DNA of 46,442 nt from Gammaproteobacteria bacterium (GTDB taxonomy: Bacteria > Pseudomonadota > Gammaproteobacteria > Thiohalomonadales > Thiohalomonadaceae), in contig QKED01000051.1 in assembly GCA_003252455.1 (NCBI GenBank), positions 1 to 46,442 of the forward strand. The letters run 5' to 3'. Shown one piece after another: positions 1-10,022 of this stretch. Numbering within the stretch: the stretch's first letter is position 1; the number at the start of each line of letters is the position of its first letter. The translations under genes were made by a program, and so were the position numbers. The notes beneath the pieces were generated by a model, which saw only the letters and a program-made list of their open reading frames with translations, ran no database searches and was not told the DNA's origin.

Positions 1-461
1 ACCTCGGAGCCCAAGTGCGGGGTGGCGATGGTGATGAGTGCCTTGATCGGCGCATCGGGGTTACGCACCATGTAGAGCCGCGCCAGGATACCGCCGGCGG
101 AGTGACCGGCGAGGATGATGGGTTGTCCAGGATTGCTCTTCCCCACGCTGGCCAGATACTGTGCCAGGTAGCCATATTGATACTCCATCGGCGCCTCGCT
201 CGGCAGCGCCAGGGTATAGAACTTGCGCGGGCCGCTGGCCATGACCATGCGCGTCTGCACCCCATTCGGGGTAATGAAGAGTTCGCCGCTGTCGCGCCAA
301 CCATTGGCCACCAACGCCTGGGCCACGCCGTGGCCGCGCCAGTCGTCACCGACGCCGCGGTAGCCCTGCACCAGTACCAACACCTCGGCCATGGCCCACT
401 GAGATACCCCCAGAGAGAGCAACAGCGCCGCACGGGCGGCCAGTTTGATCCAACTACGCAT
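1..461 (-). CDS. Exported alpha/beta hydrolase, C-terminus cut by window edge
   Basis: The minus-strand reading frame starts with ATG at 461, behind a GGAG about 8 bases upstream, and stays open to base 1, so the C-terminus lies outside the window. The first 25 residues form a signal peptide (basic start, hydrophobic AALLLSLGV, cleavage near AMA). A GHSAGG nucleophile elbow lies near residues 119-124 with Ser121 as likely nucleophile, and VQGYRG near 31-36 resembles an oxyanion-hole loop. These features indicate a secreted or periplasmic lipase/esterase-like alpha/beta hydrolase. The catalytic Asp and His are not visible and the substrate cannot be told. It lies 127 bases downstream of nhaD on the same strand, with a GC-rich hairpin between, so it may have its own transcript. 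Confidence 0.75.
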   Translation of the reverse strand, partial: MRSWIKLAARAALLLSLGVSQWAMAEVLVLVQGYRGVGDDWRGHGVAQALVANGWRDSGELFITPNGVQTRMVMASGPRKFYTLALPSEAPMEYQYGYLAQYLASVGKSNPGQPIILAGHSAGGILARLYMVRNPDAPIKALITIATPHLGSE

Positions 462-559
462 CGTACTTCTCCTCGCATTAGGGCCCAGGGTCGGGCCGTA
501 TGGGGAGAGTATATAAGCTCAGGCTGATACGAAGAAGCGTCCGGACGAGCGGCGGGTCA

Positions 560-580
560 CGGCGGGCCGAGGGCCCGCCG
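560..580 (-). terminator. GC-rich hairpin after nhaD
   Basis: A perfect 9-bp stem (560-568 with 572-580) with a GAG loop begins 8 bases beyond the nhaD stop codon. No T-run follows on the minus strand, so this is not a classic intrinsic terminator. It may stabilise the 3' end or act with Rho. Confidence 0.4.
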
Positions 581-588
581 CGTGGGGA

Positions 589-2001
589 TCAGAAGCCGTG
601 ATGGGCGTTGATCAGCATGTGCGTACCGATACTGGCCACGTAACCAAGGGCGATCACCGGGGTCCACTTGAGATGGCTGAAGAAGGTATAGGCACCTCGC
701 GCCTGCCCCATCAGGGCCACGCCAGCGGCGGAGCCGATCGAGAGTAGCGAGCCACCGACACCGGCGGTGAGGGTCACCAGCAGCCACTGACCGATGGGCA
801 TTTCCGGGTTCATGGTCAGGACCGCGAACATTACCGGGATATTGTCGACGATGGCCGAGAGGATGCCGACGGTAATATTGGCGGTGGTCGCGCCCCACTG
901 GGTGTACATCACCTCCGAGGCCACGGCCAGGTAGCCGATGAACCCAAGACCACCGACGCAGAGCACCACACCGTAGAAGAAGAGCAGGGTATCCCACTCG
1001 GCGCGTGCGACCTTGTTGAAGATGTCGAACGGCACCACGTCACCCAGCTTGCCGCTCTCCTCCGCCTCGGCGATGTCCTTATGGCTGGTCTTGCGCAGGT
1101 AGAAACCGAGCAGTTGGAGATAGCCGAGGCCGGTGAGCATGCCGATCACCGGCGGCAGGCCGAGGAAGTTGTGGAAGCTCACCGCCGTGGCGATAGTGAT
1201 GAGAAAGAGCACGATGATGCGCTTTGAGCCGCGACGCATGGCCACCATCTCGGAGTCTGCCTTGGGCTTCTCGTTAGGTATGGCGAAGTGCATGAAGATG
1301 GCCGGGACGAGGAAGTTGACCGCACTGGGGATGAACAGCGCAAAGAAGGTCCAGAAGGAGACCACTCCCTTCTGCCACACCATCAGCGTGGTGATATCGC
1401 CGAACGGGCTGAAGGCGCCACCCGCGTTGGCCGCCACCACGATATTGATGCAGGCGATGGCGATGAATTTGTTGTTGCCAGCACCGACAGCCATTACCAC
1501 GGCACACATCAGCAGCGCGGTGGTGAGGTTGTCGGCGACGGGCGAGATGAAGAAGGCGAGGACGCCAGTCATCCAGAACAGCGCACGTAGGCCAAACCCT
1601 TTGCGAATCAACCAGGAACGCAGGGCATCGAAGACCATGCGTTCCTCCATCGCGTTGATATACGTCATGGCCACCAGCAGGAACAGGAGTAACTCGGCAT
1701 ACTCCGTCAGGTTGTGTTTCACCGCCTTCTCGGCCAGCTCACTCAGGCCGTGGTGGGCATAGACCCAACCGATCATCGCCCAGATGACACCGGCGGCGAT
1801 GATTACCGGCTTGGATTTGCGCAGGTGGGTGAACTCCTCGGCCATCACCAGGGCGTAGGCGATGAGGAAGAGGACAATGGCGGTGATACCCACCCCATGG
1901 TTGGTCAGGTCGAGCGCATCGTGCGTGCCGCCTGCAGCGGCCTGGGCCAAGGCCAGTCCGGGGAGCAGGAGCAGCGTGAGCGCTGTCAGTAGTCGGTTCA
2001 A
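589..2001 (-). CDS. nhaD: NhaD-type Na+/H+ antiporter
   Basis: This is an integral inner-membrane antiporter of the ArsB/NhaD superfamily, expected to expel Na+ (and Li+) in exchange for protons. The protein is about 470 residues, the usual NhaD length, with many hydrophobic segments. It carries the conserved polar membrane motifs ADNLTT near residues 156-161 and AGGAFSPFGDITT near 193-205, whose Asp and Thr residues are typical of the family. No ATG is available. I chose TTG at 2001 because GGAG lies 9 bases upstream and the protein then begins with a clean signal-like segment (MNRLLTALTLLLLPGLALA). A TTG at 2016 would add five residues. It is followed by an SLC13 carrier gene on the same strand upstream, and the two may share Na+ circulation. 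Confidence 0.9.
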   Translation of the reverse strand: MNRLLTALTLLLLPGLALAQAAAGGTHDALDLTNHGVGITAIVLFLIAYALVMAEEFTHLRKSKPVIIAAGVIWAMIGWVYAHHGLSELAEKAVKHNLTEYAELLLFLLVAMTYINAMEERMVFDALRSWLIRKGFGLRALFWMTGVLAFFISPVADNLTTALLMCAVVMAVGAGNNKFIAIACINIVVAANAGGAFSPFGDITTLMVWQKGVVSFWTFFALFIPSAVNFLVPAIFMHFAIPNEKPKADSEMVAMRRGSKRIIVLFLITIATAVSFHNFLGLPPVIGMLTGLGYLQLLGFYLRKTSHKDIAEAEESGKLGDVVPFDIFNKVARAEWDTLLFFYGVVLCVGGLGFIGYLAVASEVMYTQWGATTANITVGILSAIVDNIPVMFAVLTMNPEMPIGQWLLVTLTAGVGGSLLSIGSAAGVALMGQARGAYTFFSHLKWTPVIALGYVASIGTHMLINAHHGF

Positions 2002-2077
2002 GGTCGTGTACTCCAAAGGTAAAAAGCGATATCAGAAAATTAGTAAATAAGAAGCAACATACCTGCCAACAGCAACA

Positions 2078-2097
2078 CGCCCGCTAAAAAGCGGGCG
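2078..2097. terminator. Short inverted repeat between SLC13 gene and nhaD
   Basis: A 7-bp stem (CGCCCGC, 2078-2084, pairing with 2091-2097) closes a 6-base TAAAAA loop, 43 bases beyond the SLC13 stop codon. On the minus strand the T residues are in the loop rather than after the stem, so termination is uncertain. It could be a processing or stability hairpin. Confidence 0.3.
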
Positions 2098-2139
2098 CGC
2101 GGCGGGTCTGAGCAGTGGCTGTAAAATACAGCGAATCGC

Positions 2140-4158
2140 TTAGAAGACCAAGTTCATCATCACCATCAGGACGACAATAAAGAGGATCGTCATGATGCCA
2201 CCGGCCTTCATGAAATCGGGCACACGATAACCGGCCGGACCCATGATCAAGGCGTTCACTTGGTGGGTGGGGATGAGGAAGCTGTTGGAGGTGGCCAGGG
2301 CCACGGTGAGGGCGAAGACCGCCGGGTCGGCACCGGCACCGATGGCGATGTTCACCGCCAGGGGCACCAGCAGCACGGTGGCGCCGACGTTGGACATCAC
2401 CAGGGTGAAGAAGGTGGCGAGGATGGCGATCACCGTCTGCAGCATCCACACCGGCACGTCACCAAGCATGGCCAGGGTCTGGTTGGCGATGTAAGCGGCG
2501 GTGCCCGAGGTCTCCACAGCCAGGCCCAGAGGGATGAGTGAGGCGAGGAGGAAGACGGTCTTCCAGCTCACCGCACGATAGGCCTCCTCGATCTTGATCA
2601 CCCCGGAGAGCACCATGCCCATGGCACCCGCGAGCAGCGCCACGGAGAGACGCAGGTCGGTGAACAACACCATGAACAGGGCGATGCTGAAGAACAGCAG
2701 GGCCCAACCCACCTTCTGCGGGCGCAGCTCCTCGTGGGGGTACTCGGAGGTGACGACGACGAAGTCGGGGTCCTTCTCCAGGCGCGCCAGGGCGTCCCAG
2801 GTGGTGTGCACCACCAGGGTGTCACCGGCCTGCAGCGCCATGTCACGGATGCCCTCACCCTCGCGCAGGGTCGCGCCACCACGATGCAGGGCCACCAGGG
2901 AGATACCGTAGGTCTTGCGCATCCAGACGTCGCGGGCGCTCTTGCCTACCAGACGCGAGCCAGGCGGGATCACCACCTCACCGATACCGGCCTTGGTGGC
3001 GGCCAGGGATTCGGTGAAGGTCTCCAGGTCCTTGCGGATCTTCAGGCCGTAGGCCTTGGCCAGGGCCTTGAGGTTCTCCGGCGAGGCGAGCACGCCCATG
3101 ATAGTGTTGGCCTCGATGCCGATGTCGCGTGCCAGGCCGCCGGGGCCGATGCGCAGGTCATCGGTGCCGCGTAGGGCGGCGATGACACGCACCTTGTGCT
3201 CCACCTCGATATCGTCGAGCAGTTTGCCAATCATCGGGCTAGTGGGGGGGACCACCACCTCGTTGAGTACATAGTCGATGCCATAGGTGTTGGCAAAGTA
3301 CTCCATGGTGCTGGTGGCGGTGTTGCCGGAGGTCTGGGTGTTGGTAGGCAACACGAAGCGACCCGCGAGCACGAAGTAGATGATACCCGTGGTGACCAGC
3401 GCGAGGCCCACGGGGGTCACGGAGAAGAGCGACCAGGTCTCCATCACCTTGTCTGGGTTGGTCACCGCCAGCGCCTTGTTGGAGGTGAGGATCAGGTCGT
3501 TGAGCAGGATCAGCGGGCTGGAACCGACCATGGTCACCGTGCCACCGAGGATGGCGCAAAAGCCCATGGGCATCAGCAGGCGCGACATAGGCAGGCCGGT
3601 GCGTGCCGAGATGCGGCTCACCACCGGCAGAAAGAGTGCCGCAGCGCCGACGTTCTGCATGAAGGAGGAGATGAAACCGACCGTACCGGAGATGATCGGG
3701 ATGATGCGTGCCTCGGTGGAGCCACCTACCTTGAGGATGAAGGCCGCGACCTTGGACATCAGGCCGGTCTTGTCGAGGCCAGCGCCGATGATCATCACGG
3801 CAATAATGGAGATCACGGCATTACTGGCGAAGCCGTTGAACAGGTCCTTGGTGGGGACCAGCCCCTTCTCCAGACCCATGACCGGGGCGAGCAGATCGGT
3901 AAGGCCGAGCAGAACCATCACGGTGACGGCGGCCACGTCGACCCCCACCACCTCGAAGGCGAAGAGATAGACGGTGAGCAGCAGAAACGCCGTCACCCAG
4001 GCGATCTGGGTGGTGGGTACCGCGAATCCCGCCAGGATGGCGACCAGGGCGAAGATCGCACCGGCAATCACCTTCTTACGCTGATTCTGCCAAAGCTCCA
4101 GTGCCGCCTGCTTCACGGCACCGATCGGGCCCTCTGCGGGCACCTCGGTTGGGGTCAT
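2140..4158 (-). CDS. SLC13/DASS-family carrier with two RCK_C (TrkA-C) domains
   Basis: A 672-residue inner-membrane carrier with the permease split by a soluble insert. The first membrane half spans roughly residues 30-275 and includes SSFMQNVGAAALFLPV near 164-179. Two TrkA-C/RCK_C-like domains occupy about 290-385 and 390-475. The second membrane half runs from about 485 to the end and includes SNVGATVLLVPLA. Paired NVGA motifs in the two inverted halves are typical of Na+-coupled sulfate, phosphate or dicarboxylate carriers, and RCK_C domains often bind a regulatory ligand. The substrate cannot be read from sequence; sulfate is common for RCK-containing members. ATG at 4158 has AAGGAG-like bases upstream (cAAGGAGattgaa). 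It is divergent from the glutamate dehydrogenase gene. Confidence 0.85.
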   Translation of the reverse strand: MTPTEVPAEGPIGAVKQAALELWQNQRKKVIAGAIFALVAILAGFAVPTTQIAWVTAFLLLTVYLFAFEVVGVDVAAVTVMVLLGLTDLLAPVMGLEKGLVPTKDLFNGFASNAVISIIAVMIIGAGLDKTGLMSKVAAFILKVGGSTEARIIPIISGTVGFISSFMQNVGAAALFLPVVSRISARTGLPMSRLLMPMGFCAILGGTVTMVGSSPLILLNDLILTSNKALAVTNPDKVMETWSLFSVTPVGLALVTTGIIYFVLAGRFVLPTNTQTSGNTATSTMEYFANTYGIDYVLNEVVVPPTSPMIGKLLDDIEVEHKVRVIAALRGTDDLRIGPGGLARDIGIEANTIMGVLASPENLKALAKAYGLKIRKDLETFTESLAATKAGIGEVVIPPGSRLVGKSARDVWMRKTYGISLVALHRGGATLREGEGIRDMALQAGDTLVVHTTWDALARLEKDPDFVVVTSEYPHEELRPQKVGWALLFFSIALFMVLFTDLRLSVALLAGAMGMVLSGVIKIEEAYRAVSWKTVFLLASLIPLGLAVETSGTAAYIANQTLAMLGDVPVWMLQTVIAILATFFTLVMSNVGATVLLVPLAVNIAIGAGADPAVFALTVALATSNSFLIPTHQVNALIMGPAGYRVPDFMKAGGIMTILFIVVLMVMMNLVF

Positions 4159-4388
4159 TTCAATCTCCTTGCACGCGCTCTTGTCGTAGTGTCTTATGGG
4201 AAGGCCACGCCGTCCCCGCCCTCCCCTCCACGTGAAGGCACGGGTACGAATCGCGACCTAAACCGCCCTATTCTTACATAGACGCGTACATTAATACATC
4301 AGCAAACAATCATTAACCTATAAGCCATCGTTTGGTAATCGATAAGTCACAGACGCCTCGACCCGCGTCGGCACCACGAGGATTTGCC

Positions 4389-5813
4389 ATGGCCAACCCC
4401 AACCACTCCTTCTGCCAAGAGACCAGTCGCATGGTCGACCGCGGCATCGAGGTGCTCGGTTTCGACCCGATCGAGGCGGAGGCGATCAAACGCTGCAACG
4501 CCGTCCTCCAACTGCACTTCCCGGTGCGGCTCTCCAGCGGCCTCAGGGTCATCTCTGGCTGGTGGGCGATGCACAGCACCCACCGTCTGCCGGTCAAGGG
4601 CGGACTACGCTTCGCGCCGGTGGTCAATCAGGACGAGGTCGAGGCGCTGGCCGGGCTGATGAGCTACAAGTGCGCACTTATGGATATCCCCTTCGGCGGG
4701 GCCAAGGGGGGACTGAGTCTCGATCCACGTGAGCTCAACGAAGAGGACCTGCGCCGGGTCACCATCAGCTTCACCCAGGAGCTCGCACGCAAGGGCTTCA
4801 TCAACCCCGCTATCGGAGTACCCGCCCCGGACATGGGCACCGACGAACGGGTGATGACCTGGATCGCCGACACCTATAAGGACCTCAACCCCGACGACCT
4901 CAACCACAGCGCCTGTGTCACGGGCAAACCGCTCAACCGCAGCGGCATCCCTGGGCGTGGTGAGGCGACCGGACGAGGGGTGCAGTACGCCCTGCGGGAG
5001 TTCTTCCGCTATCGCGAGGATGTGGAGAAAACGGGTCTGCACCCCGAACTGAAGGGGCAACGGGTGATCGTGCAGGGGCTGGGCAAGGTGGGGTATCACG
5101 CCGCGAAACTACTGCAGGAGGAGGATGGCTGCCTTATCACGGCCATCATCAAATCGGACGGCGCACTGGTGTGCGACGCCGGGCTGGAGGTCGAACAGGT
5201 GCATCAGCACATGCGTGCCACTGGCGGACTGCGCGACTACCCCGACCCGCGCGCACGCTTCGTAGAGCGGGGTGCCGAGGTGCTGGAGTACCCCTGCGAC
5301 ATCCTCATCCCTGCCGCGACCGAGGGGCAGATCCGCGCCGACAATGCCGACCGTATCCACGCCCGTCTCATCGTCGAGGCAGCCAACGGCCCGGTCACCT
5401 ATGCGGCCGATGTACTGTTGCGCGAGCGTGGCATCGTCATCATCCCAGACATCTTCGCCAACGCCGGCGGCGTGGTGGTCTCCTACTTTGAGTGGAGCCG
5501 AAACCTGGCGCACATGCGCTTTGGGCAGTTACAACGCAAGATCGACGAGGAGCGTGGCGGCCACCTGGTCACCGCGATCGAGACCCTCACCGGCCACTCT
5601 CTGCCGGACTGGTTGCGTCACGAGCTGATGCACGGCTCCAGCGAGTTGGAACTGGTACGCTCCGGGCTCGCCGACATCATGTACACCGCCTATCAGGAGC
5701 TGCGCAATACCATGCTCGCCGACCCACAGATCGACGACCTGCGCACCGCCGGCTACGTCATCGCCCTCTCCAAGATCGCACGCTCCTATCGTGACCGGGG
5801 CCTGTTCGACTAA
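4389..5813 (+). CDS. gdhA: Glutamate dehydrogenase (Glu/Leu/Phe/Val family)
   Basis: Catalyses reversible oxidative deamination of glutamate to 2-oxoglutarate and ammonia in the cytosol. The protein of 474 residues has the substrate-binding KGGLRF motif near residue 70, the catalytic-loop PFGGAKGG near 101-108 with its Lys, PAPDMGT with the catalytic Asp near 148, and a Rossmann fold marked by VQGLGKVGYHAA. The C-terminal IIPDIFANAGGVVVSYFEW is also characteristic. I chose ATG at 4389 because GAGGA lies 6 bases upstream; an in-frame TTG at 4332 is open but lacks a good ribosome site. The NAD or NADP preference is not certain. It is divergent from the SLC13 gene; the 230-base gap is AT-rich near the gene, which fits a promoter. 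Confidence 0.92.
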   Translation: MANPNHSFCQETSRMVDRGIEVLGFDPIEAEAIKRCNAVLQLHFPVRLSSGLRVISGWWAMHSTHRLPVKGGLRFAPVVNQDEVEALAGLMSYKCALMDIPFGGAKGGLSLDPRELNEEDLRRVTISFTQELARKGFINPAIGVPAPDMGTDERVMTWIADTYKDLNPDDLNHSACVTGKPLNRSGIPGRGEATGRGVQYALREFFRYREDVEKTGLHPELKGQRVIVQGLGKVGYHAAKLLQEEDGCLITAIIKSDGALVCDAGLEVEQVHQHMRATGGLRDYPDPRARFVERGAEVLEYPCDILIPAATEGQIRADNADRIHARLIVEAANGPVTYAADVLLRERGIVIIPDIFANAGGVVVSYFEWSRNLAHMRFGQLQRKIDEERGGHLVTAIETLTGHSLPDWLRHELMHGSSELELVRSGLADIMYTAYQELRNTMLADPQIDDLRTAGYVIALSKIARSYRDRGLFD

Positions 5814-5815
5814 GG

Positions 5816-6268
5816 CTAGAGTCCGAACCAGGGGCGCAGTTGCCCCTGGCACCAGGCCAAGAGGTCGGGCCTCAGCCCCTGCAGATAGAGCCCGACCCGC
5901 AGCGACACACGTGCCTCGCGTCCCCAGGGCCACCAGGCCACCACCACCACGGGGGAGACATCGAGCACAGTGGTATAGAGTCGCTGTCCCTGTTCGAGAC
6001 CACCCAAGACCCTGGAGACCTCGCCCACGCCAGCGCGATTGGCATGGGTGTCCGCGTGCTCCCAGACACAAGGGAGGCATGCGCGTAGGGCGCTATCGAA
6101 CTGCGCCTGGGCCGCAGGCTCAATGAGGGTCATGGGGGTGGCAAACCAGCCGTCCCACTCCCAATGTGGGCTCAGTTCAGCGATGGCCGCAAGGAGGGGA
6201 CGCAGGCGCTGCTCTAATGCCCCCGCACCCGGTGGGGGCTGGACAAAGGGCTCAGTGGAACTGGGCAT
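5816..6268 (-). CDS. Hypothetical protein, 150 residues
   Basis: I do not recognise this family. The product is a soluble 150-residue protein rich in Trp, Leu and Pro, without signal peptide. A hydrophobic VVVVAWWPWG stretch sits near residues 107-116 but is too short and broken for a confident membrane segment. It begins inside the 3' end of the 190-residue gene upstream (17-base overlap, 6252-6268), so the two are almost certainly translated together. It ends 2 bases from the convergent glutamate dehydrogenase stop. Codon use is like the neighbours. Confidence 0.65.
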   Translation of the reverse strand: MPSSTEPFVQPPPGAGALEQRLRPLLAAIAELSPHWEWDGWFATPMTLIEPAAQAQFDSALRACLPCVWEHADTHANRAGVGEVSRVLGGLEQGQRLYTTVLDVSPVVVVAWWPWGREARVSLRVGLYLQGLRPDLLAWCQGQLRPWFGL

Positions 6269-6824
6269 GCGCCTTGCGCACAGCCAGCAGGGCCTCGGCG
6301 TGATACGCCTCGGCCTCCTGCCAGGCCCCCCGGGTGGCGGCCCGCAGGAGCTGGTTGAGGGTATCGCGGCTGTGGGTCAAGGTGAGCAGCACCAGGGCGG
6401 CCTGCTGTTTGCCCAGACGGGCGAAGAGGTGTTCACGGGCGCGTAGCGCAGGGTTGATGTAGAGATTGGTGAGTTGGGCGATGCGGGCGGTGATTTCGTG
6501 CCCGGGGAGCTTGGGCAGCTCCTGACCGAGGTAGGTCAGTTGGGAGAGGAGGTCGTCGAGCAGGGTGTCGGGGAGATGAGCAGCGCCCACCCCGGGAGGT
6601 CGGTCCGCCTGGCCGATACGCATTCGGCTGCGGTCGCGCCCGCGCAAGATGGCGAGCCCTGCCAGCATCAGGGTTGCCCCGATGAGGTAGCCGCCGTGAC
6701 CACCGGAGAGCAGCATCGACTGACTCTCGTGTTTAAGCAGGTGGCTCCCTGCAATGCAAAGGGTGAACATACCTCCCACAGAGAGAAGGGATGAACCGAG
6801 AATACTTCGCCAAGCGCTGTCCAT
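6252..6824 (-). CDS. Hypothetical membrane-anchored helical protein, 190 residues
   Basis: The N-terminal 62 residues hold two hydrophobic segments (about 8-30 and 43-60), followed by the basic stretch RGRDRSRMR, which fits a cytosolic C-terminal domain. Residues 85-190 are Leu- and Ala-rich and look helical, with a TPR-like or coiled character but no clear repeat. I cannot name the family. ATG at 6824 is used although GGAG lies rather far upstream (about 14 bases). It forms a two-gene unit with the overlapping 150-residue gene, and is divergent from the lytic transglycosylase gene across 317 bases. Confidence 0.65.
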   Translation of the reverse strand: MDSAWRSILGSSLLSVGGMFTLCIAGSHLLKHESQSMLLSGGHGGYLIGATLMLAGLAILRGRDRSRMRIGQADRPPGVGAAHLPDTLLDDLLSQLTYLGQELPKLPGHEITARIAQLTNLYINPALRAREHLFARLGKQQAALVLLTLTHSRDTLNQLLRAATRGAWQEAEAYHAEALLAVRKAHAQFH

Positions 6825-7141
6825 CAGTGTTTGTCACACTCCAGAGTTCTACTCATGGGGGGAGAGATTCTTTTGCGTTGACTCACCCTGTAAAGCCCTC
6901 TCCCGAAGGCCGGGTTAACACTCTTTTACGGTCGCCTGGGTGCGCTGTCAAGTGGGTGTGACGCAATCGAGAGAAAGGAAATTATCTTCGGCTTAAGTGA
7001 AACGAGTATGACAGGCTGTACAAGATGGCCGCCCGGAAATTATCAATCTCACATCATGCTATTATTTTTCAGTATGTTATGCTTATTTTCTAGAAATTAC
7101 ATTAACTCTACTGCCACACTTCTAGGGGTTATCACAAGCCG
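6825..7141. other. Divergent intergenic region, AT-rich half
   Basis: No gene is visible in these 317 bases. Bases about 7035-7130 are much richer in A and T than the surroundings and probably hold promoters for the lytic transglycosylase gene. Bases about 6889-6932 contain imperfect inverted repeats (GTAAAG with CTTTTAC, and CCC/GGG arms inside). I found no riboswitch consensus that fits. Confidence 0.4.
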
Positions 7142-7852
7142 ATGAGCACCCATAAGCCCATCTACCCGCCGTCCCGTCGCCTCCATCGGTGGGCCTTAGT
7201 CGTCTGCCTCCTGATCCCGAGCCTCGGTCAAGGCGCCAATACCGACCCACGCCTTGACGCGGCACGCAGCACCGTGGAGCTGGCCACCCTCCAGGTAGAG
7301 AGCCTACCCCTCACCGACTGGGTGTTGCGCATGTCCGAGCGCCTCACCCCACGTATCCCGGATACCGAGACCCGCCTGAGCCTCCTCCGTAACGTCCAGT
7401 GGCAGGCGGAGCGCAACGCCATCTCCCCCGACCTGCTGCTGGCGCTCATCGAGGTAGAGAGTGGCTACGACCCCAATGCCGTCTCCCGCGCCGGGGCCCG
7501 TGGCCTGATGCAGGTGATGCCCTTCTGGGTCGGCCTCATCGGGCGCGCCGGTGACAATCTCTTCGACATCCGCACCAATATCGCCTACGGCAGCGCGATC
7601 CTGCGCCACTATCTGGACGTGGACGACAACGACCTCACATCCGCACTCGCCCGCTACAACGGCAGTCAGGGTCAGGAGTGGTACCCCAACCGGATCTACA
7701 AGGTGCACCAGCGGGGCTGGGCGAATCTGCCCCGCCTCACCGCCAAAGACGCCGCCACCCCGGAACAGATCGCGCAGATCCTCTCTGCCGCTACCAGTAG
7801 CGACGATGGCCGCTGCCTCGAAGGGCCCGGCTTCAAGCTCTGTCGCGAGTAG
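7142..7852 (+). CDS. Exported lytic transglycosylase (SLT domain)
   Basis: A periplasmic muramidase-like enzyme that cleaves MurNAc-GlcNAc bonds with formation of 1,6-anhydro ends. A signal peptide occupies residues 1-32 (hydrophobic WALVVCLLIPSLG). The SLT domain spans about 90-200: ALIEVESGYDPNAVS near 101-115 holds the catalytic Glu (Glu106 in the ES motif), GLMQVMP lies near 121-127, and ALARYNGS near 168-175 is the third family motif. At 236 residues it is a compact family-1 enzyme with only a short N-terminal extension. The products are the kind of anhydro-muropeptides that NagZ, encoded at 27.3-28.4 kb, acts on during recycling. It is transcribed alone. Confidence 0.88.
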   Translation: MSTHKPIYPPSRRLHRWALVVCLLIPSLGQGANTDPRLDAARSTVELATLQVESLPLTDWVLRMSERLTPRIPDTETRLSLLRNVQWQAERNAISPDLLLALIEVESGYDPNAVSRAGARGLMQVMPFWVGLIGRAGDNLFDIRTNIAYGSAILRHYLDVDDNDLTSALARYNGSQGQEWYPNRIYKVHQRGWANLPRLTAKDAATPEQIAQILSAATSSDDGRCLEGPGFKLCRE

Positions 7853-8221
7853 GCGCCCGCTCCCACGCAGACGTAACGGCTCGACGCTGGGCACGCGCGA
7901 CCGTCTCTCTTGCCGAGATGCCAGGAGAGCCGCGCTCAACTTGGGCCTCCCAACCGGCCTATTGCCCGTCCTCGCAGTGGTCAAGCACCGGGCCTGGCCG
8001 TAAGCCCAGTCCCCCACGTCGCCCCAGCGCCGTGCGCTGAATCCCCCACCACAGAGCCCCGGCAAACGGGTGAAAACTGGCCATGCGACACAGGGCGCAC
8101 GCCGAGGGCCTGCTGTTCAGAGGGGATATGGCCCGCACTGACGCCGGAGACGGGGCCGTGCTCCTGCCCGCTGCACGCTGCACGCTGTAGTAGAAGTCGG
8201 TGCTGACCCTGCCCACCGCTC
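7853..8221. other. Non-coding stretch before repeat element A
   Basis: Open frames here have no family resemblance or ribosome sites. A small direct repeat (GCTGCAC-type, about 8169-8188) is the only structure I see. With the repeat element that follows, the gene-free interval reaches 712 bases, the longest in the window. Confidence 0.5.
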
Positions 8222-8469
8222 GGGTCAGCTGCATACTTTTGCTACAGAGGCACAGAGGCACAGAGGCACAGAGGCACAGAGGCACAGAGGCACAGAGGCA
8301 CAGAGGCACAGAGGCACAGAGAGGCGGAATTCGTGTGCGATCGGAGGTTGAAGCGCACCTCTCCCTCTATTCGGGCAGCCTTTCCCATGCACCAATAGGG
8401 CTACTTCTGTATGTCCCCTGTCTCTCCGTGGCTGATTTTCAGCTGCTCGGGCAAAGTACGCGCTGGCCC
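8222..8469 (+). repeat. Repeat element A: MITE-like palindromic element upstream of purB
   Basis: About 248 bases bounded by imperfect terminal inverted repeats: the left end (8222-8243) contains GCATACTTTTGC and the right end (8449-8469) contains GCAAAGTACGC, whose complement matches with a few differences. Just inside, ACAGAGGCAC on the left pairs partly with CTCTCCGTGGC (about 8422-8432) on the right. It has no coding capacity. Element B at 13.5-13.7 kb shares the ends and an internal segment around GGCAGCCTTTCCCATGCACC (8375-8394 here). It ends 95 bases before the purB start codon. Confidence 0.75.
8244..8321 (+). repeat. 8-bp tandem repeat array (unit ACAGAGGC, 9 perfect copies)
   Basis: Nine exact copies of the octamer fill 8244-8315, followed by a partial copy. 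The array starts at the inner part of the left arm of element A, where element B has a single ACAGAGGC. It therefore looks like slippage expansion of the arm. The number of copies is likely to vary between strains. Confidence 0.95.
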
Positions 8470-8492
8470 GGACCCACCGCTCAGTTACGTAA

Positions 8493-9932
<1,440 letters not shown>

Positions 9933-9943
9933 TCCCGCCACAC

Positions 9944-9990
9944 GCCTACGGGGCGCCCCCGTAGGCTGGGCAAGGCGCCGCGTGCCCAGC
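9944..9990 (+). terminator. Two tandem hairpins after purB
   Basis: A 10-bp stem (9944-9953 with 9957-9966, 3-base loop) runs straight into an 8-bp stem (9965-9972 with 9983-9990). They start 12 bases after the purB stop. No T-run follows directly, though ATTTTT occurs about 17 bases later. They could end or reduce transcription from purB into roxA. Confidence 0.5.
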
Positions 9991-10022
9991 GGCACGTCCC
10001 CTCACTATTTTTCAGCACCGCC

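Noticed and set aside
3196-4281. 361-codon plus-strand frame opposite the SLC13 gene
   Set aside because: A shadow frame rich in Gly, His, Asp and Gln, caused by high GC of the real transporter gene.
6889-6950. Possible cyclic-di-GMP (GEMM) riboswitch
   Set aside because: A few bases look similar (GGCCGGGTTAAC), but the conserved GNAAA tetraloop, receptor and helix order do not fit.
8244-8321. CRISPR-like array
   Set aside because: The unit is 8 bases repeated without spacers, and no cas gene is near; it is a simple tandem repeat.
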